Assembly (NCBI RefSeq): GCF_001598335.1
Contig: NZ_BCYT01000014.1
Coordinates: 1-64,000 of the forward strand
Direction: 5' to 3'
DNA: 64,000 nucleotides
Source of the DNA: Sphingobium abikonense NBRC 16140
Lineage (GTDB): Bacteria; Pseudomonadota; Alphaproteobacteria; Sphingomonadales; Sphingomonadaceae
Positions within the stretch are counted from its first letter, which is position 1. Each line of letters begins with the position of its first letter. A model generated the notes under the pieces. That model made no database searches. It was not told the DNA's origin and saw nothing but the letters and a program-made list of their open reading frames with translations. A program made the position numbers and the translations under genes. Of this stretch, positions 26,558 through 34,288 are shown one piece after another.

Positions 26558-26956
26558 CTAAATCTGCCGTTCCGCATCGAAAGGCGGCACGATGCGGCAA
26601 TGATAGGCGCGTTTCTCGTCGATCAGGCCCGTGTGCAGTTCGGTCGACAGTACCAGCGTCGCGCGGTCCAACCGCTCGACCCGGCGCAGGTCGCTCAGCA
26701 GCCCGCCGCCCTGCTTGACCAATGTGATCGTCGCATCGTCCTGCGCGACGATCTTGCTCCATTCGCGCCCGGCTTCGCGCCAGCGCCCCGCAGTGAAATC
26801 AATCACGATATCGCGAACGGAGCTTTCGTCGGCGCAGGTCAATCCCCGGGTTTCGACCAGGGGGACCGGGTTGGCGGCCGGCGGAGCAGCCGTTGCGGCC
26901 GCGACGCTCGGGGTCGCCAGACCAAGAAGGGCCAATTGCAAGAACATCGGGATCAC
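26558..26956 (-). CDS. small exported protein of unknown function
   Basis: 132 residues with a probable signal peptide (MFLQLALLGLATPSVAAA). The mature part has two Cys (in LTCADESS and YHCRIV) that could form a disulfide, and an RDIVIDFTAGRW segment. I do not recognise the family. It is convergent with the exported ridA (12-bp gap) and followed upstream by the trm112/LON/cnoX operon, with no evident functional link. Confidence 0.7.
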   Translation of the reverse strand: MIPMFLQLALLGLATPSVAAATAAPPAANPVPLVETRGLTCADESSVRDIVIDFTAGRWREAGREWSKIVAQDDATITLVKQGGGLLSDLRRVERLDRATLVLSTELHTGLIDEKRAYHCRIVPPFDAERQI

Positions 26957-27016
26957 CCTAACAGCTGTGACGGCTCGGCGCGAGGCACCTCATATCAGCG
27001 GCTGCTTAACCGCGTC

Positions 27017-27208
27017 TTACAGCGCAGACGCTTCCCGCGCCACCAGCACCGGCACGCCATCGCGCACGGGAAAGGCGAGCATGGCCGCGTCTGACACCAG
27101 AGCCTGCCTCCCGGCATCCCAGCGCAGTTGCGTGCGTGTCACCGGGCAGACCAGCTTGCCCAGCAGCCATGGGTCTATTGGTGGCACCTCATCGGTCGCA
27201 TCGTTCAT
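27017..27208 (-). CDS. Trm112-family small protein
   Basis: A 63-residue Trm112p-like protein with the family core LLGKLVCPVTRTQLRWD and GVPVLV near the end. Only one Cys of the usual zinc-knuckle pair remains, as in many short bacterial members. Eukaryotic Trm112 activates methyltransferases; the bacterial role is unproven. Its start overlaps the LON-domain gene stop by 4 bp, and both follow cnoX. Confidence 0.87.
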   Translation of the reverse strand: MNDATDEVPPIDPWLLGKLVCPVTRTQLRWDAGRQALVSDAAMLAFPVRDGVPVLVAREASAL

Positions 27209-27819
27209 TGCAACGTCGCGCCGCCGTCGCGCTCGATCCGGCCGATAATCTGCATCAGCTGAATGATCCGTTCCGATCGTTCGGACAGGCTGTCGGCTTC
27301 CAGCAGCGTCTGCTTGGATGCAGGATCAAAGGGCGCGATCTGGGCGATGCCATTCACCAGAGCCACGTCATCCAACCGCGACACCGCCGTCCAGTCGACG
27401 ACATAGCCCAGCATGTCGGCAAAGCGCCGCGATTCCTGCTCCAGCGCCGCACGCTCCACGGCCGACAGCACTTCGTCCTCGTCCGGCGCCTGCTCCACCT
27501 CCGCCTCGATCTGGCGGAATTGCGTCGCGACCGGCAACTCGCGCAGAACCCGAAAGCGCGCAAGTCCCGTCAGGATGATGTTGAAACGGCCATCCTCCAG
27601 CGCCTCGATATGGCTCACATGACCCAGGCATCCGACATCATAGAGCGTCGGCACCGGGCCTTCGCCCCGCGGCTGGATCATGCCGATCCGGCGATCGCGC
27701 GCCATCGCGTCATGAATCATGGCGCGATAGCGCGGCTCGAAAATGTGCAGCGGCAAGTCCATGCCCGGCAGCAGCAAAGCCCCGGACAAGGGAAAGATGG
27801 AGACGCGCGTCGTCGCCAT
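27205..27819 (-). CDS. LON N-terminal (substrate-binding) domain protein
   Basis: A 204-residue stand-alone LON substrate-binding domain without the ATPase or protease parts. Characteristic segments are FPLSGALLLPGMDLPLHIFEPRYRAM at the start, IGMIQPR, and VGCLGHVSHIEALEDGRFNIIL. It probably binds unfolded polypeptides. It sits 5 bp after the thioredoxin-like co-chaperone cnoX and overlaps the trm112-like gene, forming a protein-quality-control operon common in alphaproteobacteria. Confidence 0.93.
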   Translation of the reverse strand: MATTRVSIFPLSGALLLPGMDLPLHIFEPRYRAMIHDAMARDRRIGMIQPRGEGPVPTLYDVGCLGHVSHIEALEDGRFNIILTGLARFRVLRELPVATQFRQIEAEVEQAPDEDEVLSAVERAALEQESRRFADMLGYVVDWTAVSRLDDVALVNGIAQIAPFDPASKQTLLEADSLSERSERIIQLMQIIGRIERDGGATLQ

Positions 27820-27824
27820 CGCCG

Positions 27825-28754
27825 TTACGCGAACAATATCTGCGACAGCTTGCGCCGTTGCGCCGCCACCCAGGGATCTTCCAGACCCACGGCCTCGAAA
27901 ATCTTGACCAGTTGCGCGCGCGCCGCACCATCGTTCCAGGCGCGGTCGCGTCGGACGCTTTCCAGAAGCATGTCGGCGGCGCCATCGCGATCGCCATTGC
28001 CCATCAGGCCCGCCGCCAAGTCGAACCGCGCCTGATGATCGTCGGGATCGGCCGCGACTTTGGATTCGAGGTCGGACAGATCGGTCATGGGCCGCGCTTC
28101 GCGCTTCAACGCGATCGCCGCTCGGGCCTGATCGATGGCCGGATGCTTCGCCACTTCTGGCGACAAGCTGGCGATCAGCGCTTCGGCGTCGTCCAACTGG
28201 CCAAGAGCGATGAGGGCACGCGCCTGACCGCTGACGACCTCGGCATTGTCCGGGTCCATCTCCGCGATCTGGGAAAAGATCGACAGAGCACGCTCATGTT
28301 CGCCGCCCGCGAGCATTTCCTCACCCATGGCGATCAGCGGCGCGACCTCCTGTTGCAACGCCTTTTCATCGGACTCGATCGGCAGCTGGGCCAGCAACTG
28401 GTCGAGATATTGCTTGAACTGTCCTTCTGTCCGCGCCTGCGACAGATCGGCTACTGGCTGACCCTGAAACACGGCGTAGACCGTGGGTATGGACTGCACG
28501 CGAAACTGGCTTGCGATAAAGCCATTTTCATCGACATTGACCTTGACCAGCTTGACGCCCTTGGCGGCATAGTCGGCGCAGACCTTTTCGATGACCGGCG
28601 CCAGCTGTTTGCACGGTCCGCACCATTCCGCCCAGAAATCGACAATGACCAGGCTGGTGCGCGAAGGATCGACGACATCGCGGCGAAACGCCTCAACCGC
28701 CGCCTTTTCGGTGTCGCTCAGTCCCAGGGTCGCCACGTCGTCATCTCCTGCCAA
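27825..28754 (-). CDS. cnoX: thioredoxin-domain co-chaperone CnoX (YbbN)
   Basis: 309 residues: an N-terminal thioredoxin domain with an intact WCGPC active site (residues 44-48) and cis-Pro in QSIPTVYAV, followed by TPR-like helical repeats (GEHERALSIFSQIAEMDPDN and later copies). This is the CnoX/YbbN architecture; E. coli CnoX lacks the second active-site Cys, whereas this one keeps both and may be redox-active. Known family members protect substrates from oxidative aggregation and pass them to GroEL and DnaK. It is first in an operon with the LON-domain and Trm112-like genes. Confidence 0.93.
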   Translation of the reverse strand: MAGDDDVATLGLSDTEKAAVEAFRRDVVDPSRTSLVIVDFWAEWCGPCKQLAPVIEKVCADYAAKGVKLVKVNVDENGFIASQFRVQSIPTVYAVFQGQPVADLSQARTEGQFKQYLDQLLAQLPIESDEKALQQEVAPLIAMGEEMLAGGEHERALSIFSQIAEMDPDNAEVVSGQARALIALGQLDDAEALIASLSPEVAKHPAIDQARAAIALKREARPMTDLSDLESKVAADPDDHQARFDLAAGLMGNGDRDGAADMLLESVRRDRAWNDGAARAQLVKIFEAVGLEDPWVAAQRRKLSQILFA

Positions 28755-28829
28755 TTTGGTCCGTCAAGGCCGCTGCCTTACAGCGCCTTATGTGGGGCGT
28801 CACCCCCAAGGAACAAGGCAGAATGGCGC

Positions 28830-29678
28830 TTAGAAGGTGTAGCCGACCCCGACTGCGCCGATCCACTGATTCTTCGACCCGGCAATCGCGACCACAGGCG
28901 AGTCCGCATAATCGCCAAGCATGCGCGAATAGCCGCCAAGCGCAAAGAGCGTCCAACCCCGGCGAATGTCACCCGACAGGGAATAGCCGCCGGTCAGGTT
29001 GAGGTTGATCTTGCGAAAGCCGGACCCGTCGCCAGCGCGATCATAAGCGGGCAGCCCGCTCGCCACCGCCTGATCGGGCGTTACGTCGAAATAATAGCGG
29101 CCGAATTTCTTGCCAACATAATCGGCCGACACGCCCAGACCGACAAAGCTGCGGATCGACAGGGGGGTGAAATATTCGATCGCAGGCGTCACGATGATGC
29201 TGTCATGCGCGCCGGCCACATCCTTGGTGATGGTGACGCGCGCCGACAGATTGTCATAGGCGCTGGTAATCACGCCGGTCTTGCCAATGCCGACGAAACC
29301 GCCCACCTCGATCGCGGTGTCGAGCTTGCCCAGCGCGGCAACCGCGTCGTCCTTGGTGCGCTTGCGGCTGGTGCGATCGAATCGTGCGCCGACCACGGGG
29401 CCAAGCTGGACATCGATGCCGTCGTCGCTGCGATTGGGGATGACATCGACGAACAAGGCCGGCCCGCGCGTCCAGAAGGCGAAATCATGCACCTTGCCGC
29501 GCAGCTGCGGCACGGGAATGACGCGATAATCGTCCGACCCTTCATAGCTTGGTATCACGGCGGCGCCGACGCCGACCGTGAGGTTGCTGTGATCCTCCAC
29601 CTCCTGTGCCTGGGCGGACGCCGCAAAGGACAGGGACGCGACAAAAGTCGCGGCCACAAGGCTACGGATGGATGGCAT
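28830..29678 (-). CDS. MipA/OmpV-family outer-membrane protein
   Basis: 282 residues from ATG 29678 with a signal peptide ending in SAQAQ. The mature protein opens with LTVGVGAAVIPSYEGSDDYRVIPVP, the recognisable MipA/OmpV start, alternates hydrophobic beta strands and ends in GVGYTF, a C-terminal aromatic typical of outer-membrane barrels. Family members have been linked to murein-enzyme scaffolding or to small-molecule uptake; no specific role can be assigned here. It is monocistronic by spacing. Confidence 0.9.
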   Translation of the reverse strand: MPSIRSLVAATFVASLSFAASAQAQEVEDHSNLTVGVGAAVIPSYEGSDDYRVIPVPQLRGKVHDFAFWTRGPALFVDVIPNRSDDGIDVQLGPVVGARFDRTSRKRTKDDAVAALGKLDTAIEVGGFVGIGKTGVITSAYDNLSARVTITKDVAGAHDSIIVTPAIEYFTPLSIRSFVGLGVSADYVGKKFGRYYFDVTPDQAVASGLPAYDRAGDGSGFRKINLNLTGGYSLSGDIRRGWTLFALGGYSRMLGDYADSPVVAIAGSKNQWIGAVGVGYTF

Positions 29679-29749
29679 GAAGACCCCTGTTTCCAATATT
29701 ACTTCGGAAGGCAGAATGTTTCGGGGGGGTTACAGGTTCCCGATTGCCA

Positions 29750-30181
29750 TCACAGGAAATATTTGAGCTGGATATCCTGCTCGACCGGCGCGCCGCTGAT
29801 CGTGAAACTGGCGGAGCGGAAACTGGGCGCGCCGAAACGCAGCACGGGGTTGCGCGAAAAGCCGACGCCTTCGCGCGGAATGCCGGCAAAGGTATCCAGC
29901 CGGCCATTGCGATTTTCGTCGTGAATGATGGCGATGGCATAACTGCCCGGCGTCAACTGCCCCAGCGTCACCGTGTCGCTGGACGCCGGGATGGCGAAAT
30001 GCCGCTTGTCGGGATCATCGGTGCAATCGGGGAAATGATCCGGGTCGCGGGTGACGCAGATCAATATCTGCCCCTTGGCCGACCGCAGCCCCTCCAGCGC
30101 CATGCTGAGCGGCTGCGGCAGGGTGACGGGCGCCGCGCCCATGACCAGATATGCTACCAGACTGAGACTGACCGCCTTCAC
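29750..30181 (-). CDS. DUF2141-family exported protein
   Basis: 143 residues with a signal peptide (MKAVSLSLVAYLVMGAAP). The DUF2141 pattern is clear: GQILICVT near the start of the mature part, LTPGSYAIAIIHDENRNGRLDT in the middle, and PREGVGFSRNP near the end. It is probably a small periplasmic beta-sandwich. The start overlaps the stop of the membrane hydroxylase gene by 4 bp, so the two form a pair, as often seen in sphingomonads; the biochemical link is not known. Confidence 0.9.
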   Translation of the reverse strand: MKAVSLSLVAYLVMGAAPVTLPQPLSMALEGLRSAKGQILICVTRDPDHFPDCTDDPDKRHFAIPASSDTVTLGQLTPGSYAIAIIHDENRNGRLDTFAGIPREGVGFSRNPVLRFGAPSFRSASFTISGAPVEQDIQLKYFL

Positions 30182-30930
30182 GCGCGCCCCTTCACAAATT
30201 CACCCAGCCCCTTGTCGGTGCCGCATAGACGGTCCCAGAAACGAAAATATAGCCCATAATTGCAAGCATAATATTCATGGTGGCGCTGATGATGGCTCGC
30301 CGTGATCAGGCAGGCGCCCATCGGACCGCGCACCATCCAGCGCGGAAACATCTCCCACCCCATATGATTGCTGACCCCCATGATCGTCATGACGGTCAGG
30401 ACGACGGCCAACGCGCCGACATGGATGGGGATCAGGAACACGAGGCCTGGAATGACGATCGCTCCGGTAAGCGCTTCCCAGGGATGAAAGCTCATCGCCG
30501 CCCAGGCGGTCGGCGGGCGGCTGGCATGATGGACGGCGTGGGCGATGCGGAACAGGCGTGGCTGGTGCATCCAGCGATGGGTCCAGTAGAACCAGCAGTC
30601 ATGCGCCAGCAGGTAGAGCAGCACCGACAGCGGCAGATACCAGAGCGGATAGTCGCTGATGTCGCTGTATATCCGCGTCCAGCCCCGCGCCTGCCAGCCC
30701 CAGGCGACGATCCCCGCCGGCACGCCGTAGATGAAGGCCGAAAGAAGCGACCAGCGCATTTCGCGGCCCATCTGCCGCTCCAGCCCCCGGTAGAGACCGG
30801 GCTGGCGAATACGGGTCGCCAGCGCAAAGCCGCCGCTTGCCACCAGGTAGCGCACGCCGACGATGACGCTCATCGCCAGGGCGGACAGAAGGATAGCTGC
30901 GACCATGGGCGGCCTATAGCCTTGAAGCAA
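30178..30930 (-). CDS. fatty acid hydroxylase/sterol desaturase family membrane enzyme
   Basis: 250 residues with about five membrane segments and the histidine clusters of the diiron hydroxylase family: HDCWFYWTHRWMH, HAVHHAS and SHHQRHHEYY, which ligate two irons on the cytoplasmic face. Possible substrates are carotenoid, hopanoid, sphingolipid or fatty acyl chains; carotenoid genes are not in the window. Paired with DUF2141 through a 4-bp overlap. Confidence 0.91.
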   Translation of the reverse strand: MLQGYRPPMVAAILLSALAMSVIVGVRYLVASGGFALATRIRQPGLYRGLERQMGREMRWSLLSAFIYGVPAGIVAWGWQARGWTRIYSDISDYPLWYLPLSVLLYLLAHDCWFYWTHRWMHQPRLFRIAHAVHHASRPPTAWAAMSFHPWEALTGAIVIPGLVFLIPIHVGALAVVLTVMTIMGVSNHMGWEMFPRWMVRGPMGACLITASHHQRHHEYYACNYGLYFRFWDRLCGTDKGLGEFVKGRA

Positions 30931-31002
30931 GGCGGGCGAAAGGGTGGAGCGCGCCGGGCTTTTCCTCGACGCTTGCCCAGCCGCCGACTGGAGCGTCGCG
31001 CC

Positions 31003-31893
31003 TCAGGTGCGCGGGCGCGCCTGCCGATAACTGCCCAGTTGCCGCACCCATTTGGTGTGGAATTCCAGCTCCGCCAGCGCCCGATCGACCGCCGCATCGC
31101 CCGGCATGCCTTCGATGTCGCAGAAAAATTCCGTGGCGGCAAAGCTGGCGCCGCGTTGATAGCTTTCCAGCTTGGTCATGTTGACGCCATTGGTCGCAAA
31201 GCCGCCCATCGCCTTGTATAGCGCGGCCGGCACATTCTTCACTTCGAACAGGAAGGTGGTCATGACCGGGCCGATGCCCGCGACCGGCCTTTTCGCCTCG
31301 CGCGCCAGCACCAGAAAGCGGGTCATATTATCGTCGCTATCCTCGATATTCTCCGCGATCAGCCGCAGCCCATAAAGTTCGGCCGCCAGATAGGGCGCGA
31401 TCGCCCCTTCCCCCGGCGTCTTGCGTTCGGCGACCAGCGCCGCCGCGCCCGCCGTATCGGCATAGGCGACCGGCTGGATACCGCGTTCGCGCAGATAGTG
31501 GCGGCATTGGCCCAACGCCTGGACATGGCTGACCGCGCTCGTCACGGGCGTCGCATCGGGCGCCATCAGGCAATGACGGATACGCAGGAAATATTCGTCG
31601 ATGACGTGGAGGCCCGATTCGGGCAGCAGGAAATGCATGTCCGCCACGCGCCCGTGCAGGCTGTTTTCGATCGGGATGATGGCACGGTCGGCCTCACCCT
31701 TGCGCACGGCATCGATCGCATCTTCAAACGCAAAGCAGGGCAATGGCACGCAATCGGGCGCATAGCCCAGCGCCGCCAGATGCGAATTGGCGCCCGGAGC
31801 GCCCTGATAGGCGACGGCGCGCGCCGGATCGGCTGCGGCCTTGGCGGCCAGGTCTGCGACGATCGCGCGGGCGGGGGCAGGATAATTTTCCAT
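31003..31893 (-). CDS. pheA: prephenate dehydratase
   Basis: 296 residues catalysing prephenate to phenylpyruvate in phenylalanine biosynthesis. The catalytic domain has VAYQGAPGANSHLAA, IPIENSLHGRV and the conserved Thr in SDDNMTRFLV. A C-terminal ACT regulatory domain carries ESYQRGASFAATEFFCDIEG (the ESRP-like Phe-binding segment is modified to ESYQRG). There is no chorismate mutase domain, as usual for alphaproteobacteria. It is divergent from the cytochrome c gene across about 160 bp. Confidence 0.95.
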   Translation of the reverse strand: MENYPAPARAIVADLAAKAAADPARAVAYQGAPGANSHLAALGYAPDCVPLPCFAFEDAIDAVRKGEADRAIIPIENSLHGRVADMHFLLPESGLHVIDEYFLRIRHCLMAPDATPVTSAVSHVQALGQCRHYLRERGIQPVAYADTAGAAALVAERKTPGEGAIAPYLAAELYGLRLIAENIEDSDDNMTRFLVLAREAKRPVAGIGPVMTTFLFEVKNVPAALYKAMGGFATNGVNMTKLESYQRGASFAATEFFCDIEGMPGDAAVDRALAELEFHTKWVRQLGSYRQARPRT

Positions 31894-32052
31894 TTGCGCC
31901 TGCGCGCTTAGGATTTCCCCCCGGCCGGCGCAAGCGCCCTGCGCATTCGTCTATCAACCCGGCTTGCACCATCGCGCCAGCCCCATTATGGCAGCGCACA
32001 AGAGGGGGCGCGACTGACAGCCGCCAGACAAGAGCAAGGGAAGTCGAGCGAG

Positions 32053-32721
32053 ATGGGCGATCGTTTCAATACCGTGGCGGGCTGGGCTTTGTTTGCGGGC
32101 ATTATCGCCCTGGGTGGCGCGATCGTCAGTTCCAAATATTTCGATACCGAACGCCCCGAAAAGATGGGCTACGCGATTGAAGGCGTGGAGGCCGAGGGCG
32201 AAGGCGGCGACAGCGGCCCCAGCCTCAACACGCTGCTCGCGAGCGCCGACGTCGCGGCGGGCGAGAAGGTCTTTGCCAAATGCGCCGCGTGCCACACCGT
32301 GAATCAGGGCGGAGCCAACGGCATCGGTCCCAACCTGTGGGGAACGGTCGGCGAAGCAATCGCCGTGGGCAAGGCGGGCTTTGCCTTCTCCGACGCGCTC
32401 AAGAGCAAGGGCGGCCAGTGGACGTTCGAAAATATGGACGCCTGGCTCACAAGCCCGCGTGAATTCGCGCCGGGCACCAAGATGACCTTCGCCGGCCTTG
32501 GCAATCCCGCCGACCGCGCCAACCTGATCGCCTGGCTGAATACGCAGGGGTCCAACCTCCCCCTTCCCGCTGCAGACGCCGAGCCGGCCGAAGCGAGCGC
32601 CACGCCAGCCGAAGCGGCGGGCAACGCGACCAATGCCGCCGAGAGCGTCGAAGGCGCGGCACCCGCCGGTGCCGCCACAGCCGGCGGCCCCGCCACGCCG
32701 ACCACGGGCGAGAGCGAATAA
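32053..32721 (+). CDS. membrane-anchored class I cytochrome c
   Basis: 222 residues: an N-terminal signal-anchor (TVAGWALFAGIIALGGAIV), a mono-heme cytochrome c domain with CAACH at 77-81 and axial Met at about 144 (GTKMTFAG), and a long Ala/Pro/Glu-rich tail, probably disordered. The layout matches CycM-type cytochromes that carry electrons from the bc1 complex to the terminal oxidase. The conserved GIGPNLWGTVG loop supports this. It is divergent from pheA and convergent with ppx. Confidence 0.92.
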   Translation: MGDRFNTVAGWALFAGIIALGGAIVSSKYFDTERPEKMGYAIEGVEAEGEGGDSGPSLNTLLASADVAAGEKVFAKCAACHTVNQGGANGIGPNLWGTVGEAIAVGKAGFAFSDALKSKGGQWTFENMDAWLTSPREFAPGTKMTFAGLGNPADRANLIAWLNTQGSNLPLPAADAEPAEASATPAEAAGNATNAAESVEGAAPAGAATAGGPATPTTGESE

Positions 32722-32735
32722 GCGCTATCAGCGTT

Positions 32736-32765
32736 TGACGGGCAGCGGCGCCCCCGCGCCCGTCA
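32736..32765. terminator. hairpin between convergent cytochrome and ppx genes
   Basis: TGACGGGC (32736-32743) and GCCCGTCA (32758-32765) form an 8-bp stem with a GC-rich 14-nt loop, overlapping the ppx stop codon. There is no T-run, so it is terminator-like only by position and shape. Confidence 0.4.
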
Positions 32766-34280
32766 GCTGTTCATCATCCGATATTTGAGCGTCATGGCTT
32801 GGGCCAGATGGCGCAGGCGACGTTCAACGGCCTCGCCATAGAGATCGGCGTCCTCTGCGCGCAGGTACAGGTCGATGCGGTCGTCGTGCCGCTCCAGCCG
32901 CGATACCGCCAAGGGGGCTTCGACTCCGCCCGACATGCGCTGGGCCAGTCGGATGGCAAGGCCCCACAGGATGGCGCGCTGCAACCGGTCGGGCCTGGCG
33001 ATTCGCTCCAGCGCGGGCAGCGGCGCAACGCCGCCGCCAAAATGGCTGCAAAGTGCCTGTCCCAGCATCGCCCGTTCCGCCGCGTCGATGCCGACCCAAT
33101 TGCTGTGCAGCGCGATTTCCACGCCGCGCTCGGCCCGAAAATCGGGATTGGCGCGCCAGCTGACATCGGCGAGCAGGCAGGCGGCCCGGCGAATGCGGCG
33201 CGCCGAGGCATCGTCATCGGTGAACAACGGGGCGATCCAGCGGTCGATTCTGTCCCCATGGCCGCGAAAGCGCGCCTGCGCCTCCCCTTCCGCCTCGGCC
33301 GCGACCAACAGGGGATCATGCCCCCGGATTTCGGGCGGCAGCGCTTCGTACAGCAATCCTTCGCGCAGGCCATAGGCGGACACCACCAGCCGGCTCGATT
33401 TGAGCTGGCGCACCACCACCGACAACAAGGCAGCGGCATCGGGCAGCGTCGGCACGCGCGATCCCGTCATGGCCGGAATCTGTTTCAGCCGCGCCTTGTC
33501 GACATGGCTGACGATGCGGGTCAGCTGCTCCGCGCGCGCAGCCGTCATCTCATATTGATGGACAACCGGCAGCGGAAAATGCGTGAGCTGCATGTCGAAG
33601 CGCGCCAGCGCCCGCCACGACCCGCCGACCATGTAGAAGGGCAGGCCCGGCTCCGGCGTCCATCCGGCCTTGTCCAGCATCTTGGCGACGGAGCGCTCCA
33701 ATGCGCGCGGCCCCTTGGCGCGGATCTGCGGCAGGCGCAGCACGCCCAGCGGCAGCGATATGGTCTGTTCCACCGCCCCGCCCCGCACCCGCGCCAGTTC
33801 CAGGCTGCCGCCGCCCAGATCGCCGACAATGCCGTCCGCGCCCGGAATGCCCGACAAGACGCCCATGGCCGCGCCGATCGCCTCCTGCGCGCCGGTCAGC
33901 AATTCGACCGTCAGCCCCATGGCCTTGGCGCGGGCGATGAAGTCGGGGCCGTTGGTCGCATCGCGCACCGCCGCCGTGGCGACGCAGCGTATTTCCGCGA
34001 CCTTCATCGACCGGCACAGATGCGCAAAGCGGCCAAGGGCGCGCAGGCCCCGCTCCTTCGCTTCGGGCTCGATCGCTCCGGTGCGGGCGAGCGAGGCACC
34101 CAGCCCCGCCATCACCTTTTCATTGAACAGGATGAAGGGGATGCGGCGCGGCCCGTCATAGATGACCAGGCGCACGCTGTTCGATCCGATGTCGATGATC
34201 GCCGTGCGCGCATGGGCGGGCTCGGGCGAAGTCACCATCTGTTCGGCTACGGCCCGGACACGGCTCAGCATCGAATTCAT
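32763..34280 (-). CDS. ppx: exopolyphosphatase, Ppx/GppA family
   Basis: About 505 residues from ATG 34280; a TTG at 34292 that overlaps the ppk stop is the alternative. The sugar-kinase-like fold is clear from TAIIDIGSNSVRLVIYDG and, later, GDLGGGSLELA, the two phosphate-binding loops. A C-terminal helical/HD-like region follows (ADVSWRANPDFRAER). It degrades polyphosphate or ppGpp. It directly follows ppk1, so synthesis and breakdown of polyphosphate are co-expressed. Confidence 0.94.
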   Translation of the reverse strand: MNSMLSRVRAVAEQMVTSPEPAHARTAIIDIGSNSVRLVIYDGPRRIPFILFNEKVMAGLGASLARTGAIEPEAKERGLRALGRFAHLCRSMKVAEIRCVATAAVRDATNGPDFIARAKAMGLTVELLTGAQEAIGAAMGVLSGIPGADGIVGDLGGGSLELARVRGGAVEQTISLPLGVLRLPQIRAKGPRALERSVAKMLDKAGWTPEPGLPFYMVGGSWRALARFDMQLTHFPLPVVHQYEMTAARAEQLTRIVSHVDKARLKQIPAMTGSRVPTLPDAAALLSVVVRQLKSSRLVVSAYGLREGLLYEALPPEIRGHDPLLVAAEAEGEAQARFRGHGDRIDRWIAPLFTDDDASARRIRRAACLLADVSWRANPDFRAERGVEIALHSNWVGIDAAERAMLGQALCSHFGGGVAPLPALERIARPDRLQRAILWGLAIRLAQRMSGGVEAPLAVSRLERHDDRIDLYLRAEDADLYGEAVERRLRHLAQAMTLKYRMMNS

Positions 34281-34288
34281 GGCGTCGC

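Noticed and set aside
27858..29924. 688-residue plus-strand ORF
   Set aside because: It runs opposite cnoX and mipA, which have clear motifs and signal peptides.
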